Positions 1 to 10,200 of a stretch of 64,000 nt of DNA are shown here, in pieces. The DNA is from Henckelia pumila (lineage: Eukaryota; Streptophyta; Magnoliopsida; Lamiales; Gesneriaceae). Where the stretch lies: assembly GCF_033568475.1 (NCBI RefSeq), contig NC_133121.1, positions 198,472,664 through 198,536,663 on the forward strand, in the 5' to 3' direction. Both the position numbers and the translations under genes were made by a program. The notes beneath the pieces are model-generated. The model did not search any database, had not been told where the DNA came from, and saw nothing but the letters and a program-made list of their open reading frames with translations. How positions within the stretch are numbered: the first letter of the stretch is position 1; each line of letters begins with the position of its first letter.

Positions 1-465
1 ACGAGGTAGCTCTTGAGTCCCCATGAAGTTTTCAAGCATCCATCTTGCCAAATTAAGATTTTGAAGAATCTGTTGCCGAGAAAATAATCATATAACAGAG
101 AATGTTATAAATATATTGTTATTATAGATTATCATCTTTATCTTTGTAGATTTGAAAGATTTGTAACTATTCAAGATAAATATGCCAAGATAATATCTAT
201 AAATATGTATTCTATTATTTTTTTCTTACAAATAGGGGTGATTGAATTCAATAAAATTAAATCTGAGTATTGACTCATAAATTTTCTTTTGTTTCATAAA
301 TTCTCTCTACTCGTCTTTCTATTTCTCTCAAGATTTATAACACTAAAAATATTATGAAAAAAGGATGGCATGAATCAGAAAAGAAGTATGATAAAAATGA
401 TTGGCGACAACTATGAAATATTAAGTTTTTATAAGTATACAATGTCAAAATTATAATTAAAAACT
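1..465 (+). mobile_element. Copia 3' end with 240-bp LTR, first copy
   Basis: The sequence matches 16115-16579 almost base for base. It contains an LTR-like block from 103 to 342 that starts TGTTATAAAT and ends TTATAACA, preceded by a short remnant of Copia 3' untranslated sequence. The sequence after the LTR-like block is also shared by both copies, so this is either a longer LTR than I have marked or a duplicated segment. No coding sequence is left. The copy is cut by the window edge. Confidence 0.6.
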
Positions 466-473
466 CCGTGACC

Positions 474-717
474 AGTACTACAAAAAAATCATAGATTTAG
501 CCACGGTTTTGTCTAAACCGTGGCTAATAATAGCCACGGTTTTTTTAAAACCGTTGCTAAGTAACCACAGTAAAAAAATCGTGGCTATTTTTAGCCACGG
601 TTTAAATAAAACCGTTGTTAAAATTAGCCACGGTTCTAAAAACCCGTTGCTATTTAACCACGATTTTTAAAACCGTGGTTATTTAACCACGGTTTGTACA
701 AAACCGTTGCTAAATTT
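474..717. mobile_element. CACTA-like transposon end with subterminal repeat array
   Basis: The block starts TACTACAAAAAAATC, one base away from the CACTACAAAAA terminus typical of plant CACTA (EnSpm) elements. It is followed by more than a dozen short units of AGCCACGGTTTT and its reverse complement (AAACCGTGGCT, AAACCGTTGCT), alternating in both orientations. Clustered direct and inverted subterminal repeats are characteristic of CACTA ends, where they bind transposase. One further unit lies near 869-880. The opposite terminus was not found in the window, and no transposase ORF is visible. Confidence 0.6.
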
Positions 718-1630
718 AACTGGCTAATTTACATGATATATTACGTCACTTGTTTCTTTTTTTCTATCGTTTTCTACCATTTTTTCTCTTTTCTATCATA
801 AAAAAACCTTTCTCCTAGTCTATGCCGGCCTGCGACATTTAATTACATGATATATATCCTCAATTAAAAAAACCGTGGCTAACATCTATATAATTATTTT
901 AAATTATCGAGTAATTAACATTTGTGTAAAAAAAGTGAACTTAACATTATCTCGTAAAAGAATGTTGACGTTATAAATAGTGTAGAGTGGATCAACACAT
1001 TAAGAAAATAATTTCCACCTTCGTTTTTCAGCTTCGTTTGGATGTATTTTTTTAAAAAACTTATATCCTTAAATCTTCATTAATATTCATTTTTTAAAAA
1101 ATAAATTACATTAAAAACTCGAAACAAATCAATACAAGTATGAATATTTAATTTTTATCTTATAAATTGATAATGTTACTCTTTAATTGATTAAATATAT
1201 ATTTGATAAATTCATTAATAATTTCAATTTCTAAATTGATTATCTAAAATATCTATTACTCAAAAAATTATAAATAATTACATATATATCATTAATATAA
1301 AAAATTATAAAATAATTACATAATAAGAAAGTTAATTTATATTAGGTATGTGTTAACATTTTTAGAATGATTTAAAAACCTACTAAACAATAAGAAAGGA
1401 TAATATTGCCTGTATATATAATAAAAAATAAAATGAAGAGTGATTAGTATATTTTAGAATGTAAATAATAATTTCCTAATTATTATAATAATAATAATTA
1501 TTATTATTATAAACAAGTTGTTCAAAAAAAAATACTTAGCGAATATATTATTGTTGTTGAATAATTATTTTATATAATTATTGTCAAAATTATTATTACA
1601 AACATTTAATTATTATTATTATTTTTGTTG

Positions 1631-1669
<39 letters not shown>

Positions 1670-2095
1670 CTAATTTATTTAATGAAAATTCATGTACTAA
1701 ACTGTAAAAAATATTTTTAATGAATGTTTCACTGTATTTATTATTTTATGAATATAAAAAATATTATTCTAATATAATCAAATTTTTTTTAAGGTATTAC
1801 ATTAAAAAAAATATTACATAATTTTTATTATAATTAGGAAATTTATATTTATATTTTATTGTTAAAACACTTCATTATTACATTACATATGTTATTATAA
1901 ATATTATTCGGTAAGTTGATCGTTTGTATCATTTTAAATTGATATAGCTGTGTTACTGTAAGATTCTGATGTTAATTATTATGTAATTTGATATAATTAA
2001 AATAATTATTGAGATTTTATATTAAAATATATATTTATGTCAAATAAATTGCAAATTTGTTTTTTTTTAAAGAATTAAACGTGGAAAAGCTGTGT
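718..2095. other. AT-rich intergenic sequence
   Basis: Very AT-rich sequence with runs of A or T and TTA/TAT microsatellites. I see no gene, RNA or element boundary. It may be the inside of the CACTA-like element that starts at 474. Confidence 0.5.
1609..1668. repeat. TTA/TAT trinucleotide microsatellite
   Basis: Nearly uninterrupted ATT/TTA repeat with a small TTG variant block inside. A second, shorter run lies at 1480-1512. Confidence 0.9.
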
Positions 2096-2099
2096 TTTA

Positions 2100-2480
2100 G
2101 TGGAAGAGTCGATGCTAGTGTCCGAGTGGGATAACAACGGCCACATTTATTTTTCTCTCTTGACTCACTGTCTTCTTCCTTCCTTCCTTCTTTCCTTTCT
2201 TTTTCTTTTCATCCACAATTTCTGGGACTTTGACCGCCGCTATCTCCACCATCGAGTATCCATTTTCAAAACCGAGAGCATTTCCAGAATACTCTCGATG
2301 AGGGCTATCCGTTACTACCCATTTTCTTAACTTTTAAGCTCGTTTCGTCGGAGCTATTTTTTCAGGCGCCGCCGTCCGCCGCCCTACCGTCGCAGGCCGC
2401 CGCATAGACTAGGAGAACGGTTTTTTAGGTTGGTTGGAGCTCTATTTCAAATCCTTGAGGTATATTTAAAAAATTAGGGT
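2100..2480 (+). other. Leader-like exon remnant, no coding sequence assigned
   Basis: A local rise in GC content inside an AT-rich region. It contains a CTTCCTTCCTT pyrimidine tract (2171-2210), GCCGCC-rich sequence (2364-2403) and, at about 2455, an exon-like end GAG followed by GTATAT and the segment TTAGGGTTTCGATTTTCGG. This layout resembles the 5' leader and first intron of a plant gene. The 76-residue frame here resembles no family I know, and no downstream coding exon was found. It may be a captured gene leader inside the CACTA-like element or a dead gene start. Confidence 0.3.
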
Positions 2481-2569
2481 TTCGATTTTCGGGATTTTTG
2501 ATTAATTCGAATTGTATGATTGATATGTGTTTAACGTTGTAGATGCTATATTTGAGCCGATTGGAGGTA

Positions 2570-2721
2570 TATCGAGTAAAGGATTAAAATGTTGTGACTG
2601 GGAGCTGTAATTCATAATTGTCAGAACATTGAAAATTAGTTTCTTTACGGTTGGAAGTTGGAGTTTTTGCATATAATTCGTCACAGATGAAGATTATCGA
2701 GTAAAGGATTAAAATGTTGTG
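2570..2721. repeat. 27-bp direct repeat
   Basis: The sequence beginning TATCGAGTAAAGG occurs at 2570-2596 and again, unchanged, at 2695-2721. The 98 bp between the copies show nothing else of note. Confidence 0.85.
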
Positions 2722-3089
2722 GTTCTCAATGACTTTCAGGGCTCTTCACTAGGAACAAAATAAAATTTTCTACGTCATTTACAAATTTGAATGCACTTAC
2801 TAAATCATTCACGCACAATTTGATGAATTCGGTTGGTTTGTATAGATACATGTGCTACTGTATTTTGTAACTTTTTTTTAAATTTTAGGATGGTTTTCTT
2901 AGATATTATTGTATTTTTTTTCCAGCTTTACGATCTCAGTCCGACTGAATCAGTTTGTATCTTTGAAGCCTCTGAACTAAATAAAGACGTATGGTGTTGT
3001 TATTTTTCTTTAATTTGTTTGCTAATTTTTACATCTAATTTTTTGATCTATTTTTGTCAATAGTGGACGTTTGGGACTTTTTCACTCCT

Positions 3090-3375
3090 AGGACTTCAAA
3101 TAATATTTTAAATCTCATAAAAATCTCATAAAATATTTTAGGTGAAAATCTAATATCTCGTCCGTCCACGGTCCCTTCTACGCGATAAAATCAATTAATT
3201 ACTCAAAATCTAAAAATTCAATAATTGTGTGTTAATTGCAAAAATAATTTAAACCATGCACATAAATCACATAATAACACATAAATATCATTTAACCCAC
3301 ATTTTTAAATTTTTAAAATAATTATTTTTCCTAATTATGCATGCGAATTTACGTATTAAAATACCGGGTGCTACA
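3090..3375 (-). mobile_element. Ty3/Gypsy LTR fragment
   Basis: Read on the minus strand this starts TGTAGCACCC. It is alignable by eye with the LTR of the Gypsy element in the right part of the window (59166-59315 joined to 42660-42801): both share the CTCATAAAATATTTT block, the CCACGGTCCC-TCTACGCGAT block, the TAATTATGCATGCGAA block and the LTR terminus. No internal region is attached, so this is a truncated or solo LTR. Confidence 0.65.
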
Positions 3376-3560
3376 TTTTATGTCTAGCTATTATAAATAA
3401 GTGAAAATTAGGGGATAAAAACATGATGCAATGTGAAGTTGAAGATGAATATTTTATTCATTCTATACAATTTACGGTAGATATTCAATTTAATCATTTA
3501 TTTATTTTTGTACTTTGCATAGTGATGGTGAATTGGTGATATTGATTGCAATAAAATTAT

Positions 3561-3640
3561 TTTTCTGAAAAAATTGTAAAGTACATCGATGACTAAATAT
3601 TTTTCTGAAAAAATTGTAAAGTACATCGATGACTATATTT
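3561..3640. repeat. 40-bp tandem duplication
   Basis: Two adjacent 40-bp units beginning TTTTCTGAAAAAATTG are identical over the first 35 bases (3561-3595 and 3601-3635). Confidence 0.85.
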
Positions 3641-3641
3641 A

Positions 3642-3767
3642 GGTAGTATTTAGGAGAGTTTCTAGAAAGCACTTTTCAGTTTCTCATTAACAAAATTTCA
3701 TAAAATTGCAAAATTTTGTTAATGAAAAGCTGAAAAGTGCTTCCTAAATACTATTCCAAACACTACC
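3642..3767. mobile_element. 126-bp Tourist-like MITE, TSD TTA
   Basis: The element folds almost entirely on itself. Its left end GGTAGTATTTAGGA and right end (reverse complement GGTAGTGTTTGGAATAG) are flanked by TTA on both sides (3639-3641, 3768-3770). The TTA target duplication and GG-T-GTTTGG-like termini fit the PIF/Harbinger-Tourist class. Internal arms around AAGCACTTTTCAG and CTGAAAAGTGCTT are perfect complements. Confidence 0.7.
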
Positions 3768-3892
3768 TTAATATAATTACAACTTATAAATAATATCTCA
3801 TACACACAGCGTGTGTGTCTGGGTCGCTAGCATAAGATAAATGTTGAGGTGTCAATAAGGTGATAGTGTAGGTCCGTGCTGAAATTAGACGC

Positions 3893-3950
3893 ATAAGATA
3901 AGAGTTTTTTTTTTTTTTTTTTTTTTGACGGGATGTATAAGATAAGAGTT
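3893..3950. repeat. Poly-T tract between 14-bp direct repeats
   Basis: The sequence ATAAGATAAGAGTT is present at 3893-3906 and 3937-3950. Between them are about 21 T and GACGGGATGT. This is the footprint expected of a very short, heavily 5'-truncated retroposon inserted on the minus strand with its own target duplication. Confidence 0.55.
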
Positions 3951-4206
3951 ACTGGTACCCCAAGTGCATATTTCTCCCCAAAATATCAAGTTTGGATTCC
4001 CACTTACCATGGTCCGGTCTAGCGATCGAGCTCGTATCTAAGTTGGGGAAAAATGAAACCCCCTAATTTCGTTTTCTGCGCTTATTTCATTTCTGTGGTG
4101 GAGGAAAGCAGGGGGACCTTACCTTGTAGTTTCAGAATCTGAGGACCTCGTATTTCAATATATAAATATGTGTCTTTGGTAAATTTTGAAGGAAAAATTT
4201 GGGCTT

Positions 4207-7200
4207 ATGGCCTCGGCCACTTTCTCCGGCAAAGGATCCATTGTCGGCGGCGGAGATGAAGTGTACGTAGCAGCCGTGCCACTGAGAGTGTCGAATGGCC
4301 CAGCCCAGTTGCTCATGTCTGCTGCTTACTCTCTCAATTTGTGGGATCTGAAGCATTTCATGGTTATCATTAAACAATCTGCCACTCATCAGGTATTTAT
4401 TCTCCGTCAATTTCCTTTTCTTATTCATGAATCATGGTTCAGGTCGGCCATGGAAGTTACTTGTTGTTTTTGTAGGCTTTTGTTTATGATTTTCAACCAG
4501 AGGATCCTGAAAATATATTAGTGGCGCTTGCAGCATTATCCGGTAGTAAAGTTCCTGGTGAGCCTCTAATGTCAATCTTTGTTTTTTGTTTAATCTTTAA
4601 TTCTTGTATCTCTTGATTGTTTCTATTCTATTTCTGGTTTCAAGTTTATATTTGTGTTTTTCTATGGAGTAAGAAGTAATTTATTTTCTTGAAGTGAATG
4701 GTTTTATTATTTGATACTTGCCAGAATTTTTTAGGGCTAAACTTGTGATGGACAAAATGACCTACAACTCTAAAGTTTTAAGAATGATCTATTTGTAATT
4801 CATCAAATACTATTATTCAGATTAATGTTAAGCTCTTGATTCTGCCTAAATATGTACACACATCACCTTAGTGGTAATCAGGTCCATATGACAGTCAGTC
4901 CTTGAATGTGGACGTTCTAGTGAATTTGAATTGAAGGCTTCTCGGGATGCAGATTATGTAATCAAGAATGAACATAAGTGAGGTGTCAAAATGGGCTAGG
5001 CCCGACAGGTTGGCCCGCTCCGTCATACAAAATAGGTGAGTTGGGTTGGAAATTTCCCAACCCGCTTAAAAGGTGGGCCGACACGCCTCGCGCCGTCCTG
5101 CCTAATGGTGGGTTATGGGTTACATGTCAGCCCGCCGGAGTTGGCCGTCCTACCACCTAAAATAGGTGGGTTGGGTTGGTATTTTCCAACCCGCCTAAAA
5201 GGTAGGCCCGCCCGCTCGCCCCGCCTAATGGTGGTTGCGATGGGTTTATGGGTCGCCTCACCCCGCTAGCCCGTTTTGACACCTCCAATTACATTAGTTT
5301 AACCGCTAAACCTCGTTTTTTCTTCTCAATCTAGCATAAGATGTTTATCCCAGTAATTATGCAAAATTCCAAATGTTAAATTGGATTCTGCAAATATTGA
5401 ATATAAATTTGCAATCATTAATGATGCGTGAATCGTAATTGCATTTGTATCCTGTGTTAAAGTGGGTAAAACCCTTTATGAAAATTACTGAAATAAGAAT
5501 CATGTGTGTTTGAAATATTGAGCTGCAATCCATTGTGGATATTTTTCTTTGCGATTTATGTGTTTCTTAAACGAATATGCATAAATTTATTCCAGAGTTG
5601 TAATTCCAAAAGGTCAAATAAATTATTTTGAATGCAACCAAATATAAATCGGTGTCTCTTTCTCCTCCTTTTTAGCACAATTTCTACTTCAATATTTTTG
5701 AATATTTGTGGGAGTTATAAAACAAAGAAAAGTAAACGCATTTGCATAGTTTCTTTCTTGCATGGTGCCATGGTGCATAAAACACATGGGTGGTAATAAA
5801 AAATTTGTATCTAGTACCTAAAAAAAATAAAAAAAAAATTGTTTCTAGGGTTTTCAGTCAATAAATTAAAATACAGGAAGTTTTTAGGTCATTAATTTTT
5901 CGGAAGTTTTTAGCAAGTTTAGCATAAAAAAGGGGAGTATATACAATTTTCCTTGACACATGGTGTCTACTTCTGTATAATCATAACCAGTTTCCAGCTA
6001 TTATTGTGATATGAATGTTGTGAATCAAAATTAATGTGCAGTACAGCAGTAGGTTGCTCTATTATTTGTTGAATGATAATTTTAAATAGCAATTAACTAA
6101 TAAAGATGTTAGATATCTAATTTTATTGTACAATAACATCACTCTCACGTGTAACTATATTCTTTACGAAAATTGGAAATGATGGCGGTACTACGAGAAT
6201 TCTCTCTCGTTCACTAAAGTTTAAAATCTCGGTGAAAATGCTGGAATTCTTTCTCTATGCTAGTTTCTTATGCGTTTGTTTCATTATGGATATTTTTCTT
6301 ATGATATCATAAATTGGTATCACAGTCTGAGTTGTTCCTCTTTCCATCTTATGCAATTAGAGCGAAAGCAGAAGGGTATACTGTTCCTTTTATTTCTTGT
6401 ACTTACATGTTATTGCTTGTGTCTAATATGTCAAAATCAATCTTTCATAGGAGTTATACAAGTGAGAAAGATTGGAAAACTCCCAACGAAAAAATGCCGC
6501 TTTGTTGGATTCTCAAGAGTAAATGCTGTAGAGGCTGCCCTCAGATTTAATGAAGGATGGGAGACTGAGCTAAAGATTGGGTTTCATGATTGCAGAGATT
6601 ATTGCCAAGGTGAATTTCTCTTGACATGATATGGCAACCTATAGTTCTTATCAGTTGCAACAATAAATTTTAAAAGTAGGTTTCATTTGTGAATTTTATC
6701 AATGGCGGTGCTAGAAACTTTACATATGGCTAGTATTTAGGTCCTAGAGGTGTATTGCGGAAGTCTAAGCGGAGGGTGCCGATCTAGAATCCCTTTAAAT
6801 ATGCGGTGGCTGTTATTTCCTTTCAGGATAGGAGTTGAAAACCTTAAACCTAATAACATTTGGTTTGGAAAAATCACTTTGGTTATATAGTTTCTTGACT
6901 CACATTTATGAAAAAGACGATCTAAACAATAAATCAAACGAACTGAATCAAAACTTCGGTTTGGTTTGATTTTAAACCAAATTTGATCCTTAAAACATTT
7001 TTTTGGTTATAATTTAATTTAATTATGTAATCAAGGCTGGCGCTCTCACACTATTCTCTCATAAGTTTAAGGATGCTTACAACATCGTAATTTGTGTAAC
7101 TTACATACATGATGATGGTTAATTGTGTATGATTTGGTGATGGGATGTGCAAGTGCAGAAGAGTTTTCCTAAAAGATATTCAGTGCTCAGGATTGTTCTA

Positions 7201-10200
7201 GAAATACCAAGCCTTTAATAGTTCCTGAGAATCTTTTGAAAATTTCCAAGGTTTTCCAAAAGATTTATAGAAAGTTTTAAGTTGCACTAAAATCTTCTAT
7301 ATTATTCTAGAACCTTCCAGGTGTTTTTTCATGATTCTAGAATGTTCTAGAAACTTTTTTAATGCTCTAGATAATTTTTTTTTGTGATTTATAAAGCTCT
7401 AGAATTGTGCATTTCAATTTCACGCTCCTCCTTAATGGACATTTTGGCAACTCCAACCCTTTCACAAGTAACTCAAACTTGGCGAAGCAATGGGAAAGAA
7501 TCCTTTGTTTCAGAACTAGACCAATCACTAAATGTTAGATACCACTCTGTCCCAGAAGCTAAGACAAACAAAGAAATGGAGCCCAAGCATTCCAAGATGG
7601 AAGAACAACTGGAAGACGTATTCAGAAAAGATTGTGAAAGCATAGGTTAGTTACTTCACAACATGATTAGAGTTACCGAAAATTGTGATCATGTTGTGAA
7701 GTATCTCGACCCGTGTTTTTTGGTGTGGCCCCTTCAGATACACTTTTTAGGCCCAAATCCCTTATTCCCAATAAAGTTTGGAGCCTTCAACCCAATTGCC
7801 TGGCATTATTTTTTACCCCGCCTTTTAGATCATCTCCATTTTGCCTCTCCAGTCTCTGTGGTGATTCTGGCCATTCGGTCTATTATTGGATTATAAAAAC
7901 TTGCATGTTTCATCCTTGATGCTTTTTCGTTGTACCGTTGGCCTTTTATTTTTGAAATTTTTTGCAAGATTTGTGCGGAGTTAGGGGAAATTGAAAGCCT
8001 CCATTTTGGGTTTTCAATAATCTTGTTGGTTTCGTTCATTTTATATCTAATTCGTTAGCCACATAAAATTAAGAGGATTATAATTTTACAGTTAGAGCAG
8101 CATAACTAAGAATTTGTCTGTTAAGTTTAATTTGTTTTGAGATTTTGTTTAATCAACTTGATCGTTGGTTTTGTTTATGATTTTGTTCATGCTTTCATGA
8201 TTTCAACACTCAAGTTCTTGCCATGGACTGTTAGCCTATGTCCTTTTATATGGTAAATGGAATTTTAAATAAAAAAAAATAAAAAAGAAAGATTTGGAAA
8301 GTCAATTTAATAGGATTGGTTGGGGTGTTTAGAAAGGGGTTGAATAAACTCCCCTTAAAATTTTATCTCTTCGAATGTGAAACTGAGTGCAGTTGAGGTA
8401 AGCAACTGAACTCTCCCTTCTCGGCTGTCTGTATCAGTTGACCAACAAATATATAAGTTAGGTAAGCGGAAAAGGTCAACTGATAGATTGAACGCTTATA
8501 ATTAAATGGCTAGAGAATGAGTAAACTGAAAGGAAACGAAGGCAAGATTTGTTTCTGGATGTTCGGAGACTCAACTTCTCCTACGTCACCTCTGGGAAGG
8601 TTTATACTATAAGATTTTGATTTATACACACACTTGTACAAACCCAATCCAATCTTATGACTATCATACTGCCTAAGTCGGAACTCCTAGCCTCAATTAT
8701 ACAAATACAGTCCTCGACTGATTTTGTTCCAACTTGATTGGTCAGTGCTCGACTGACTTACAAAGATGTGTTTACAACACTTTGAATGATCTTACAAATG
8801 ATGTTACAATTCAACACGTAGCACAATTCAATCATTTACTAGATCTGATATAACTTGTAGCGTGTGCTAAGATTCTTCAATCAGTTTAGTAACTTCCGTT
8901 TGGAAGATTACCTACCTGTGATTTGATTCAAAAGAGGCTCCCGAATATCTCCCTTAGTCCGAACTGGTGTGTGCTATGTAAACAGGGGGGAGAGACTCAG
9001 GACCACATGGTTATTCGTTACCCGTTCTCTGGCTCCTTATGGAACCTTGTTCTCAAGGAATTGGGATTATCTTGGGTAATGACGAACTCAACAAAAGACC
9101 TTTATGCAACTGATTTAGGAGTTCGGCTTGGAGAGAAAGGGAAAGTTTTTTGGTTAATAGTGGTTCATTGCGTGTGTTGGTCGTTATGGTTGGAGAGGAA
9201 CAGAAGAATTTTTGAAGATAGTGAAGAATCAGTGAAGGAAATTTGGGACAAGATCAAATTGACAGTATCCATGTGGGCCCACAAGGGTTCTAAATTTTAA
9301 TCTTTGGCTATTTTAGACTTGTATAGGGATTGGAAATTAGCTTTGATTTAGTTTGATAACTGGGGTAGTTTGCTTTGGATAATAGTTACCCTCGGTGGAC
9401 CACTAGTCCACTTTTTGTAAATCTTCTAATCTAATTTTATATATAAAATCATAGTTTCCTATCAAAAAAAACTGTTCTTGAAATGTATCTAGAGAGTGAG
9501 TGCGAGAGCCAGGGGATCCTCAACTGATCTTGGACCTCTATTACCTCTATTTATAGCTGATCTTCAATGGTCATAAAGTTCAAATCCCATAAGCTTCCAA
9601 ATAAAGTAGCCGTTGCATTGTCATTGTCATTTAGCTCTGTTCATTTGCTGACATCCGTACATAAAGTGATGCGTGGTTACAGTGGCAGATTGTCAGTGTA
9701 CGGGAAAGCTCTATCCAAAAGGTAGACTGCTAACACTGATGTCAACTGATCATTCCGAGAATGTTTGTAGACTGACTTGAATAATAAATACTTCGAGTAT
9801 CTTCTGTCTGGCTCATTTCAGTTTCCCTTGACTGTCCAGTTTAGTAGATAGTTTTGTTTTGGGTAACTGTTCAGTCTTGGTCATGCATCCAATTTAGGTA
9901 GCGAATTAATCAGTTCACTAATTCGTCCAGTTGAGCATGGGTTCAGTTGATCTTCTTGACTGACTCAGTTGATCTTCATTCAGTTGTGAGTGTTCAGTCG
10001 AGTACGATACTACCATTTTAGTACGATACAATCTTTTTATTTTTGCCTTAGAGTATTTTGTATAACACCAAAACTTAATAATTGATTTCCCAACACAATT
10101 AGTCCATTTAGTTTTTGTTTTCTCTAAAATGTATACATTAAAGTAAAAAATATAATATCATTGAGATTATTTGATTATATCTACACACTCTTGTATATTT

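Larger units (their letters stand above)
6610..8302. other. First part of intron 3, with an unexplained 88-codon frame
   Basis: Mostly AT-rich. It contains the TTCTAGAA cluster (7196-7352), then an open frame at 7384-7650 rich in charged residues (EMEPKHSKMEEQLEDVFRKD) that I cannot assign to any family, followed directly by a 15-bp inverted repeat. The open frame starts with TTG and may be a fragment of a transposable element. No spliced exon of the host gene was found here. Confidence 0.4.

Noticed and set aside
2100-2330. Possible small protein gene of 76 codons
   Set aside because: Composition follows a pyrimidine-rich tract and no conserved motif is present; a leader-like remnant explains it better.
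3642-3767. MicroRNA precursor
   Set aside because: The hairpin has Tourist-like ends and a TTA target duplication, so a MITE is the simpler explanation.
4132-4428. 98-codon minus-strand open frame
   Set aside because: It is antisense to exon 1 of the conserved 166-aa gene and has no similarity of its own.
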